Source: Dehalococcoidia bacterium
Lineage (GTDB): Bacteria; Chloroflexota; Dehalococcoidia; Dehalococcoidales; E44-bin46
Direction of reading: 5' to 3'
Length of the DNA stretch: 10,243 nt
NCBI GenBank assembly: GCA_004376105.1
Contig: SOKA01000025.1
Coordinates: 1-10,243, forward strand
The translations under genes and the position numbers were made by a program. Shown here piece after piece: positions 1 through 5,504 of the stretch. The notes under the pieces were generated by a model. It made no database searches. It was not told the origin of the DNA and saw only the letters and a list, made by a program, of their open reading frames with translations. Position 1 is the stretch's first letter; each line of letters starts with the position of its first letter.

Positions 1-55
1 ACTGGTGACGGCAAGGCTAAAGATTGCCCTCTTTATTAGACGCGTAACCAGCTAC
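1..55. repeat. 55-bp direct repeat, copy 1, with internal dyad symmetry
   Basis: This 55-bp unit is identical to positions 100-154, and the two copies start 99 bp apart. Inside it CTGGTGAC (2-9) is nearly complementary to GTAACCAG (44-51), with one mismatch. GGCAA (10-14) pairs with TTGCC (24-28). A single strand could therefore fold into a branched stem structure. The unit sits at the window edge, so the array may extend to the left. The 99-bp period is a multiple of three, so an open frame runs through both copies, but the translation is only the repeat read out and resembles no protein I know. A REP/MITE-like or structured non-coding repeat is the likeliest identity; this is inference. Confidence 0.8.
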
Positions 56-99
56 TTGACCTACACGGCTCCGCTAAAATTCCGCGCTTTTGTCGCGCT

Positions 100-154
100 A
101 CTGGTGACGGCAAGGCTAAAGATTGCCCTCTTTATTAGACGCGTAACCAGCTAC
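100..154. repeat. 55-bp direct repeat, copy 2
   Basis: This is an exact second copy of positions 1-55, separated from it by 44 unique bases (56-99). Its dyad arms fall at 101-108 with 143-150, and at 109-113 with 123-127. Just after it, TTAGTCGCGTAA (159-170) matches the repeat's inner TTAGACGCGTAA (36-47 and 135-146) with one change, so a third degenerate piece of the unit may follow. Perfect identity between the two full copies suggests recent duplication or active homogenisation. Confidence 0.8.
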
Positions 155-170
155 ATAATTAGTCGCGTAA

Positions 171-428
171 AGCATTGGGCCATTCGTCTTTGAGGCGTCT
201 AGCCTCGTGGACTATCAGCTTCGTCTAATGCTGCATCAAGGTGCGGGGGCGCTGAAGCTTTCCGACGTACTCAATCGTGTGCTTTCACCCAACGTATCAG
301 CTGACTTGGCTACTGCCTATTTCAACGCTGACGGCTTTGCCCTGCTCAGGGTTGTCCCCCACCGGCATAAAAAGGGGATCGGGGGATTGAACCCCCGACC
401 CCGGAATATACCGCTAGTAATATATTAG
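171..428 (+). pseudogene. Possible remnant of a PLD-like domain / helicase protein
   Basis: An open frame follows a TAA at 168-170 and ends at TAG 426-428, with a possible GTG start at 207. The middle of its translation, around residues KLSDVLNRVLS and ADLATAYFNADGFALL (about 267-350), resembles the start of the phospholipase D-like domain found at the N-terminus of some SNF2/DEAD helicases and PLD nucleases, which typically read LDIATAYFN-x-x-G. After about position 350 the resemblance stops and the frame runs into a GC-rich hairpin, so any such gene is truncated to a few dozen codons. No good ribosome binding site precedes it. The family assignment is from memory of the motif only; the frame could also be chance. 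Confidence 0.3.
369..402 (-). terminator. Strong hairpin plus T-run (terminator-like, tRNA T-arm-like loop)
   Basis: GGGG (374-377) and TCGGGGG (379-385) pair with CCCCCGA (392-398) and CCCC (399-402), with only A378 bulged and a 6-nt loop. That is an 11-bp, GC-rich stem. Read on the minus strand it is followed directly by five T (369-373), the form of an intrinsic terminator for leftward transcripts. The minus-strand loop GGGGGTTCAATCCCCC also resembles a tRNA T-arm, but it is one base short and no D-arm or anticodon arm precedes it, so it is not a tRNA. A tRNA 3'-end remnant left by an integrated element is possible. Confidence 0.5.
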
Positions 429-586
429 AAATCAAATAGTGCTGGCAACAGCTCCTCGATGGACTGGAGAGATAGATAGACGCCGAGAGGCTTTGAGGTG
501 GTCTAGGTCTTTCTCTAACAGCTGTAGAATCTCGTTAGAGAAAGGTGAGTTTGACAAGCTACCATTGTGAATGTTATCCATGATTC
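429..586. other. Intergenic stretch with no recognisable gene
   Basis: I see no supportable coding region here. A minus-strand open frame (515-727) translates to a low-complexity, Glu/Pro/Ser-rich sequence with no family resemblance and overlaps the acetyltransferase start, so I do not call it. The only clear structure is the inverted repeat at 509-544, listed separately. Confidence 0.5.
509..544. repeat. Perfect 11-bp inverted repeat
   Basis: CTTTCTCTAAC (509-519) is exactly complementary to GTTAGAGAAAG (534-544) around a 14-nt spacer. Two further G.T wobbles (508/545 and 507/546) extend the stem. There is no T-run after either arm, so it is not a standard terminator. It could be a protein-binding dyad or the trace of a mobile-element end. 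Confidence 0.7.
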
Positions 587-748
587 ATGGGAGCTACTCT
601 CTTCAGTGCCACCGGTTGGGGCATCTTCTTCAGGAGCCTGACAAGGTGGCTCTTTCTTTTCTATATTTTTTGGCTTCTCGGCCCGATCATCCACAGCAGC
701 TATGTCAAGCAGCACCGGTATCGTCACTATGAAAGAATTTACCTATAA
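587..748 (+). CDS. Doubtful small membrane-protein ORF (53 aa)
   Basis: ATG 587 to TAA 746-748 encodes a peptide with one strongly hydrophobic, aromatic stretch (WLFLFYIFWLLGPII) followed by a basic, Tyr/His-rich tail, the pattern of a single-span membrane protein. It would overlap the first 20 nt of the acetyltransferase gene in another frame. There is no clear ribosome binding site, and in-frame TGA lies just before the ATG. A second open frame on the same strand ends with TGA 730-732, overlapping the acetyltransferase ATG as ATGA. At most one of these is real; both may be chance. Confidence 0.2.
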   Translation: MGATLFSATGWGIFFRSLTRWLFLFYIFWLLGPIIHSSYVKQHRYRHYERIYL

Positions 749-1163
749 ACTCGTGGAAAATAACAGTGAGTTAAAAGGTGCCTTTGAGGTTAGGAGACAA
801 GTGTTTGTGGAAGAACAAGGTATCTCAGAAGACCTAGTGTTCGATGGCAGTGAAGGCAAAGCAATGCATATGGTTGTTAAGGATGGACAGAGCGTTATAG
901 GCACTGCGAGAGTCCGGTTTCAGGAAGCTAAACAGGCTAAGTTAGAGAGGATGGCTGTCCTGAGGCCCTTCCGTGGTATAGGAATAGGAAAGAGAATTAT
1001 GTCCTTTCTGATTGAAGAACTGAAGAGCAAGGAAATTGAAAAGGTAGTGCTCCATGCTCAGTATGAGGTTATAGAGTTCTACAAAGCACGTGGTTTTAAC
1101 ACCTTGGGTTCGCCTTTTTGGGAAGCTGGCATAAAACATCTAAAGATGGAGAGGAAACTTTGA
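729..1163 (+). CDS. GNAT family N-acetyltransferase (YjcF/ElaA-like)
   Basis: It encodes a 144-residue GCN5-related acetyltransferase, which would transfer an acetyl group from acetyl-CoA to an unknown amine substrate in the cytoplasm. The N-terminus carries RRQVFVEEQGI (residues 22-32), the hallmark of the YjcF/ElaA-type branch. The acetyl-CoA pyrophosphate-binding motif is RGIGIG (82-87), following the LERMAVLRPF strand. The C-terminal FYKARGF (about 115-121) is the usual GNAT beta-5/alpha-4 region. Length is full for a single-domain GNAT. I chose ATG 729 because the conserved fold begins there; an in-frame ATG at 702 would add nine residues unlike the family. Neither start has a clear ribosome binding site. 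The gene stands alone, converging on the leftward transporter operon. The substrate cannot be inferred. Confidence 0.88.
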   Translation: MKEFTYKLVENNSELKGAFEVRRQVFVEEQGISEDLVFDGSEGKAMHMVVKDGQSVIGTARVRFQEAKQAKLERMAVLRPFRGIGIGKRIMSFLIEELKSKEIEKVVLHAQYEVIEFYKARGFNTLGSPFWEAGIKHLKMERKL

Positions 1164-1249
1164 CTCGGCTTACTGGAAGGCAGGTGGGTAAACGGCAAAG
1201 GCTACTGACACTCTTGGCATAGGGATTTATGTCTGACAAACAAAACATC

Positions 1250-1275
1250 AAAAAAGGCGGGATGCCACTTGCCCG
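1250..1275 (-). terminator. Weak terminator candidate after the ABC transporter operon
   Basis: On the minus strand, CGGG (complement of 1272-1275) pairs with CCCG (complement of 1258-1261) around a 10-nt loop, followed by CC and six T (complement of 1250-1255). The stem is only four GC pairs, so termination strength is doubtful. The position, about 30 nt past the ATPase stop, is right for the end of the operon. Confidence 0.35.
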
Positions 1276-1302
1276 ATTACAGCCTGAGCCAGCCTCTACC
1301 CT

Positions 1303-2130
1303 CTAGCGAGGGCTGAGCAGAATAGTATCATCCTTGAACTGCTCTCCAGCGGCTCGCTCAAAGGCAGTTACCAAATCACTAACAGTAAGTGTCTTCTTGT
1401 CTGCCTCACCCATATCCACCACAATTCTGCCCTCATGCATCATGATTAGCCTATCGCCATAACGCAGGGCAATTTCCATATTGTGGGTAACCATTATGGT
1501 GGTCATCTTTTCCCGCTTCACAATGATGTCACTTAACTGAAGCACCGTTTGAGCTGTTTTTGGGTCTAGAGTAGCTATATGCTCATCGAGCAGCAGGATG
1601 GCTGGCCTACTTATGGTAGCCATGACCAAGGCTAAAGCCTGCCTTTGCCCCCCAGAAAGGGTGCCCGCCGGGGTATCCAGCCTATCCTCCAAGCCAAGCC
1701 CGAGCCGGGCTAATGCTTCACAGAATAGTTGCCTTCGCTTCTTGTTAATGGCTATTCTTAGTCCCCTCGGCCTCGCCCGCAACAGGGCTAAGGAAAGGTT
1801 CTCCTCAAGGCTAAGCTTACGCGCCGTTCCCACCTCAGGTTCCTGCCATACTCTGCCAACATAGGCAGCTCGCCTATATTCCTCTAGGTTAGTAACATCA
1901 TCACCATTGATGATAACTTTACCCCCTCTTTCTGGGGGAAAGACGCCAGCAATAATATTGAGCAATGTAGATTTCCCGGCCCCGTTGCTGCCGATAATAG
2001 TAACAAAGTCTTGGTCATATACGTCAAGGTTCACACTATCAAGAGCCTTGACCTCATCTACAGTGCCCCGGGCAAATATTTTGGTTACATCTCTGAGCTG
2101 AAGTATACTTTGATTTTCAATTGTACTCAT
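1303..2130 (-). CDS. ABC transporter ATP-binding protein (amino-acid-type importer, TrpZ-like)
   Basis: This 275-residue cytoplasmic ATPase would power the import system encoded just upstream. All ABC motifs are intact: Walker A GSNGAGKST (47-55), Q-loop Gln in VWQEP (Q96), signature LSGGQ (158-162), Walker B ILLLDE (178-183), D-loop LD (188-189) and the switch His in TH (H216). The residue after the catalytic Glu is His in DEHIATLDPKTA; I recall DEH as typical of the ATPases paired with COG2984-type binding proteins, which supports that assignment. The ATG at 2130 has a purine-rich AAGGGG upstream and starts 12 nt after the permease stop, so it is probably translated from the same mRNA. It is last in the operon. 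Confidence 0.92.
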   Translation of the reverse strand: MSTIENQSILQLRDVTKIFARGTVDEVKALDSVNLDVYDQDFVTIIGSNGAGKSTLLNIIAGVFPPERGGKVIINGDDVTNLEEYRRAAYVGRVWQEPEVGTARKLSLEENLSLALLRARPRGLRIAINKKRRQLFCEALARLGLGLEDRLDTPAGTLSGGQRQALALVMATISRPAILLLDEHIATLDPKTAQTVLQLSDIIVKREKMTTIMVTHNMEIALRYGDRLIMMHEGRIVVDMGEADKKTLTVSDLVTAFERAAGEQFKDDTILLSPR

Positions 2131-2142
2131 TACTGTACCCCT

Positions 2143-3051
2143 TCACCATCTCACCGCCGGCGGTAGCCACTCATGACGTATCTTTTTCCGAACGTAGGGA
2201 ACTGCCAGGACTATAATAACCAAAACTGCCGTAATCAGCTTCAAATCGCCTGGAGCCATGCCCAATCTAAGGGCAATGTTTATAAATAAGCGATAGAGAA
2301 AAGTACCACCTAAACAGGCTAGCAGAATCGAGGTAATCCCCCTGGGACGGAACACTCCCTCACCAATTATCACCGAAGCCAATCCCATTACAATCATGCC
2401 GATTCCCATCCCCACATCGGAGAAACCCTGATTTTGAGCCACCAAGGCGCCAGCGAGGGCAACTAGTCCATTGGAAAGAGAACAACCCAGCAACACAGTT
2501 TTATTGGTATCAGCGCCCAGACCACGCACCATTTGCTCATTATCACCGGTCGCCCTCAACGCCAGCCCAATCTCAGTGCGCAAGAACCAGTTCAACGCGG
2601 CAACGAAAATAAAGACCACCACCAAGACAAAGCCGATAGACACGGCCATCCCACTCTTAACACCCAAAATTTGGGCCACCATATCAAAGCTGGTTACCTC
2701 ACGAAGCAGCGGCACATTAGCCCTACCCATAATCCTCAGATTCACTGAATAAAGCGCCACCATCATGAGGATGCCAGCCAGTAGGGCACTTATCCTGAGC
2801 CTGGTATTGAGTAACCCTGTTACAAGCCCGGCACCTAACCCACCACCAAAAGCACCTAGCGTAGCCACAAAGGGATTGACGCCACTAACAATAAGTACAG
2901 CAGCGATGGCACCCCCCAGAGGGAAGGTGCCATCTACGCTAAGGTCAGGAAAGGAAAGAACCCGAAAGGTAAAATATACGCCTATAGCCACTAAGCCAAA
3001 GACTAACCCTTCATACCAAGACATGGACAACAAGCTACCAGCAACATCCAA
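2143..3051 (-). CDS. ABC transporter permease (BPD_transp_2 / LivH-RbsC type)
   Basis: This is a very hydrophobic protein of 302 residues with about eight or nine membrane segments, for example around residues 15-31, 43-80 and 88-104, ending in a basic cytoplasmic tail (RKKIRHEW). Early it carries FPDLSVDGTFPLGGA, typical of the permeases that partner COG2984 (ABC_sub_bind) binding proteins. It would form the membrane channel. The start is TTG at 3049-3051: GAGGAG-type Shine-Dalgarno sequence (complement of 3061-3069) lies 9 nt upstream of it, whereas the internal ATG at 3024 has none and would remove nine residues. It follows the binding-protein gene by 78 nt and precedes the ATPase by 12 nt. 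Confidence 0.9.
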   Translation of the reverse strand: MDVAGSLLSMSWYEGLVFGLVAIGVYFTFRVLSFPDLSVDGTFPLGGAIAAVLIVSGVNPFVATLGAFGGGLGAGLVTGLLNTRLRISALLAGILMMVALYSVNLRIMGRANVPLLREVTSFDMVAQILGVKSGMAVSIGFVLVVVFIFVAALNWFLRTEIGLALRATGDNEQMVRGLGADTNKTVLLGCSLSNGLVALAGALVAQNQGFSDVGMGIGMIVMGLASVIIGEGVFRPRGITSILLACLGGTFLYRLFINIALRLGMAPGDLKLITAVLVIIVLAVPYVRKKIRHEWLPPAVRW

Positions 3052-3060
3052 GTGCGCTTG

Positions 3061-3069
3061 CTCCTCTCC
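3061..3069 (-). promoter_or_regulatory. Ribosome binding site that fixes the permease TTG start
   Basis: On the minus strand this reads GGAGAGGAG, a strong Shine-Dalgarno match, ending 9 nt before TTG 3051. It decides for the TTG over the later in-frame ATG at 3024. Confidence 0.7.
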
Positions 3070-3129
3070 AGAAACCTATATGGTATCTCTTAACTATTTA
3101 ATCGCCAGGCTGGCTACTTTTAGCGATGC

Positions 3130-4131
3130 TTATTCCTCATATATTGTTAGCGCCTTATCCAGGATTGCCTGGGGAATGGTTACTCCATACCTCTCCGCTG
3201 CCTTGGTGTTCATCGTATAGCTAAATTTCTTACCCAATTCCACAGGGATTTGACTAGCCGGCGTCCCCTTCAGTATCCTAACCGCCATCTCGCCCGTCTG
3301 ATAGCCTACATCATAGTAATCAAATCCCAGGCAGGCTATCCCACCCCTCTCAATTGATGGGCCGTCAGAGGGGAAGAATGGTATCATGTTATCCTCACAG
3401 ACTTTAATCAGTGCCTCGAGTCCAGATACTACCGTGTTATCGGTACCGACCCAGATAGCATCTACTCGTCGCCCCACCAAGGACTGAGCTGCTACCAGAA
3501 CATCAGCACTGGTAGATACCGTAGCCTCCACTACCTCAATACCCAAGGGGAGGCATACTTCCTTAAGCTCATCGTTCAGCACCAGCGAGTTTGGTTCGCC
3601 AGCGTTATAAACCGTGCCCAGCTTCTTGACCCCGGGAACTATATCCAGAATCAGGGCAACACTGCTATCCATCTCAATCATGTCACTGGTTCCAGTCACA
3701 TTCTCCCCGGGGTGGTCCCAGTCGCTGACCAGCTCGGCAGCCACCGGGTCGGTGATAGCACAAAAGACCACTGGGATATCTGTCCCCTCGGCAGCATTGA
3801 CGCATTGCATACTGATACGGCTACCAAAGCTAAAGATTAAATCAACCTTCTCACTAACAAATTTCTGGGCAATGGTCAGCTCGGCGGTGGCATCACCCTC
3901 AGGGTTCAGATAGTCGTATGCCACATTCTCACCCTCCACAAACCCGGCATCGGCTAAGGCATCGATGAAACCCTGCCTACCAGCATCAGCAGCAGGGTGG
4001 GTGGCAAACTGCGTTAAGCCGATTTTATATACCCCTGGCTGAGCTGGGCTACACCCACTCATTATGGGTAGGGCTAATACTGATATTAAGCCAATACTAC
4101 CCAGCAATACCCATAATCTTTTCTTTTTCAT
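3130..4131 (-). CDS. ABC transporter substrate-binding lipoprotein (COG2984, TrpX-like)
   Basis: This 333-residue solute-binding protein belongs to the ABC_sub_bind family (COG2984), whose studied members bind tryptophan or tyrosine; many have unknown ligands. The N-terminus has a basic start (KKKR), a hydrophobic core and a lipobox-like MSGC with the lipid-anchored Cys at residue 27, so it should be tethered outside the membrane. The mature part begins with KIGLTQFATHP and contains two Rossmann-like lobes, with family-typical stretches such as GFIDALADAGFVEGENV and FSFGSRISMQ. Length is normal. The ATG at 4131 is preceded by GGAGG (complement of 4138-4142) at 6 nt spacing. It is first in the three-gene operon, with a promoter and an unusual leader upstream. 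The actual ligand is not evident. Confidence 0.9.
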   Translation of the reverse strand: MKKKRLWVLLGSIGLISVLALPIMSGCSPAQPGVYKIGLTQFATHPAADAGRQGFIDALADAGFVEGENVAYDYLNPEGDATAELTIAQKFVSEKVDLIFSFGSRISMQCVNAAEGTDIPVVFCAITDPVAAELVSDWDHPGENVTGTSDMIEMDSSVALILDIVPGVKKLGTVYNAGEPNSLVLNDELKEVCLPLGIEVVEATVSTSADVLVAAQSLVGRRVDAIWVGTDNTVVSGLEALIKVCEDNMIPFFPSDGPSIERGGIACLGFDYYDVGYQTGEMAVRILKGTPASQIPVELGKKFSYTMNTKAAERYGVTIPQAILDKALTIYEE

Positions 4132-4185
4132 TTGAAACCTCCAGTAATTTAATTTTGTCTGGTTCGGCTTACTGAGATTACCTTT

Positions 4186-4233
4186 TCACATATGTTATTC
4201 CCTCCTTTACTAACTAGTACCGGCTTTCTTCAT
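4186..4233 (-). promoter_or_regulatory. Leader with a 7-codon mini-ORF and an RBS/start-stop (ATG TGA)
   Basis: Within the predicted 5' leader of the binding-protein mRNA lies a mini-ORF encoding MKKAGTS (ATG 4233 to TAG 4210), preceded by GGGGA. Right after its stop comes AAAGGAGGG (complement of 4200-4208), which at ideal 9-nt spacing points to ATG 4191-4189 followed immediately by TGA (4188-4186). That start-stop is exactly 60 nt upstream of, and in frame with, the real start at 4131. These could be translated control elements or chance; no Trp-codon run or T-box motif is visible. Confidence 0.4.
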
Positions 4234-4271
4234 AAGCTTCCCCAGCAGTTGCTTCGCTTCAACATTAAGTA

Positions 4272-4300
4272 AATATATCATATTTCATAAAGCAGGTAAA
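4272..4300 (-). promoter_or_regulatory. Sigma-70-like promoter for the ABC transporter operon
   Basis: On the minus strand, -35 TTTACC (complement of 4295-4300, 4 of 6 consensus bases) and -10 TATATT (complement of 4272-4277, 5 of 6) are separated by exactly 17 nt. A start near 4265 would give a leader of about 134 nt before the lipoprotein gene. Confidence 0.5.
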
Positions 4301-4354
4301 TCGTTTGTTTTCCCACCATCAACTTCGGATTGATCCCCAGTAAGACAGAAGCAT

Positions 4355-4573
4355 ATGTTAATCGGGAAACACCCAAGGGAATCGCATGATACAATGATGC
4401 AAGGTGTTTTTATGCTCCCATTTTTAGTCAGTGTAGCCGTAATTTCATTATCATATGAAATTGGTTTTGTCTATGTCCCATCTATCTTAAACATGATACC
4501 GGAAAACATGGAGAGGATTCTTGAAGCTCACCGCAAACTGGAATCCCCTCGGTCGCTTTTAAGCTGGGCTTAG
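4355..4573 (+). CDS. Doubtful 72-residue ORF with one hydrophobic segment
   Basis: The frame lies in the intergenic region between the leftward transporter and rightward cooC. Residues about 16-45 are hydrophobic and aromatic (MLPFLVSVAVISLSYEIGF), followed by an amphipathic, charged C-terminus (ENMERILEAHRKLE). That would suit a small membrane protein, but I recognise no family. The ATG at 4355 has no clear Shine-Dalgarno sequence, and the frame begins only about 55 nt upstream of the divergent transporter promoter. It may be a real small protein, a gene remnant or a chance ORF. Confidence 0.3.
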   Translation: MLIGKHPRESHDTMMQGVFMLPFLVSVAVISLSYEIGFVYVPSILNMIPENMERILEAHRKLESPRSLLSWA

Positions 4574-4592
4574 TACTGGACGAGCACATTTA

Positions 4593-4630
4593 TTGACTTT
4601 TCACCCTGTATGGGATAAATTATATAGGGT
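4593..4630 (+). promoter_or_regulatory. Promoter with palindromic operator over the -10 box, upstream of cooC
   Basis: TTGACT (4593-4598, 5 of 6) and TAAATT (4616-4621, 4 of 6) are 17 nt apart, a plausible sigma-70-type promoter. ACCCTGTAT (4603-4611) and ATATAGGGT (4622-4630) form a 9-10-9 inverted repeat with one G.T mismatch, and its centre holds the -10 box. That placement is typical of a repressor operator. No regulator gene is next to it, and I do not recognise the palindrome as a known consensus. Confidence 0.45.
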
Positions 4631-4655
4631 AAGCAGTAGGTAATAGGCTTTTTTT

Positions 4656-4691
4656 AGAGCTGAGCGCTTTCCCTTAAGAAGTCTCAGCTTT
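4656..4691 (+). repeat. Hairpin in the cooC leader
   Basis: AGCTGAG (4658-4664) is exactly complementary to CTCAGCT (4683-4689). A G.T and an A-T pair extend the stem to nine pairs around an 18-nt loop. The sequence after it (TTAATTA) is only moderately T-rich. It could be a weak terminator or attenuator for transcripts from the upstream promoter, or a binding dyad covering the -35 region of the proximal promoter. Confidence 0.45.
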
Positions 4692-4696
4692 AATTA

Positions 4697-4705
4697 TGCT
4701 AAAAT
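4697..4705 (+). promoter_or_regulatory. Extended -10 element just before cooC (possible near-leaderless mRNA)
   Basis: TGCTAAAAT contains the TGN extension and a -10 hexamer TAAAAT (4700-4705, 5 of 6). A start 6-7 nt downstream falls at about 4711-4712, only four or five nt before the cooC ATG at 4716. CooC has no clear Shine-Dalgarno sequence, which fits leaderless translation. Confidence 0.45.
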
Positions 4706-4715
4706 AAAGATACTG

Positions 4716-5504
4716 ATGAAGATTGCTATTAGTGGTAAAGGCGGAGTAGGGAAGACCATATTAGCCTCTCTTCTTGCTAGGACATTTGCTGAGTCTGGCT
4801 ATTCTGTCCTAGCCATAGATGCTGACCCTGATGCCAATCTAGCTGCTACCCTTGGCTTTTCCAATGCTGAGAGGATAACCCCCATATCTGAGATGAGCGC
4901 TCTTATTGAGGAAAGGACTGGGGCACGACCTGGTCAAATAGCCCTCTATTTTAAGCTAAATCCTAAGGTTGATGACCTGCCCGAGAGGTATTGCCAAGAA
5001 CATAATGGAATTAAATTGATGGTAATGGGGCGAATTAAAAAGGGTGGAGCTGGTTGCTATTGTCCTGAAAATGCTTTGTTACAAGCCTTGATTACCCATT
5101 TACTCTTGGCTCGGGATGAAGTGGTCATTTTGGATATGGAGGCGGGGATTGAACATCTAGGCCGGGCAACAGCCAAGGCAGTAGATAAATTGATTGTAGT
5201 AGTCGAACCAAGCCGACGAAGTATTGAAACTGCCCTGAAAATCAATAAATTGGCCAAGGATATTGGCTTACAAAATATTGCTGTAGTCGGAAATAAGATT
5301 CGAAGCCAATCAGAGAGGGAGTTCATAATTTCCAGCCTGCCAAGCTTTGAATTCCTCGGCTTTATCCCCTACGACCAAGCTATAATAGATGCTGACCTGG
5401 CTAATCTTTCCCTTCTCGACGCTAGTCAGCAGATTACTAACGAGGTAAGAAATATCTATCAAGCCTTGTTACATAGTACTCAGGTATCAAGCACAATAAA
5501 CTAG
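4716..5504 (+). CDS. cooC: CooC-type nickel-insertion ATPase (CO dehydrogenase maturation)
   Basis: This 262-residue MinD/SIMIBI-class ATPase is expected to deliver nickel to the C-cluster of carbon monoxide dehydrogenase, using ATP-driven dimerisation. The deviant Walker A is GKGGVGKT (7-14). Switch I is DADPDANL (35-42) and switch II is DMEAGIEHLGR (140-150). The CooC-defining CxC motif is GCYCPE, with Cys114 and Cys116, the two cysteines that in a CooC dimer form the metal site. A later ARE..RSIE segment (about 164-171) also fits the family. Length is normal. It is the first gene of the rightward cluster and is followed after 149 nt by fhs. The CODH catalytic subunit is not in the window. 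The start has no Shine-Dalgarno sequence but sits just after an extended -10 element. Confidence 0.9.
   Translation: MKIAISGKGGVGKTILASLLARTFAESGYSVLAIDADPDANLAATLGFSNAERITPISEMSALIEERTGARPGQIALYFKLNPKVDDLPERYCQEHNGIKLMVMGRIKKGGAGCYCPENALLQALITHLLLARDEVVILDMEAGIEHLGRATAKAVDKLIVVVEPSRRSIETALKINKLAKDIGLQNIAVVGNKIRSQSEREFIISSLPSFEFLGFIPYDQAIIDADLANLSLLDASQQITNEVRNIYQALLHSTQVSSTIN

Noticed and set aside
1..154. CRISPR array or integron attC site
   Set aside because: Only two 55-bp units with one 44-bp interval are present, longer than CRISPR repeats, and no attC-type GTTRRRY/RYYYAAC core pair is seen.
5..193. 62-codon open frame across the two 55-bp repeats
   Set aside because: The 99-bp repeat period is divisible by three, so the frame stays open by duplication; the peptide is the repeat read twice and resembles no protein.
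369..450. Complete tRNA gene on the minus strand
   Set aside because: Only a T-arm/acceptor-like 3' part exists, its T-arm is one base short, and the AT-rich sequence before it forms no D-arm or anticodon arm.
515..727. Minus-strand 70-residue ORF
   Set aside because: Low-complexity Glu/Pro/Ser-rich translation, no family resemblance or ribosome binding site, and it overlaps the start of the acetyltransferase gene on the other strand.
2765..3220. 151-residue plus-strand ORF opposite the transporter genes
   Set aside because: It lies antisense to the intact permease and binding-protein genes, is a Pro/Ser/Ala-rich shadow frame and resembles nothing.
4132..4300. T-box riboswitch or Trp attenuator for a tryptophan-type importer
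   Set aside because: No T-box core sequence, no run of Trp codons in the mini-ORF, and no clear terminator/antiterminator pair.
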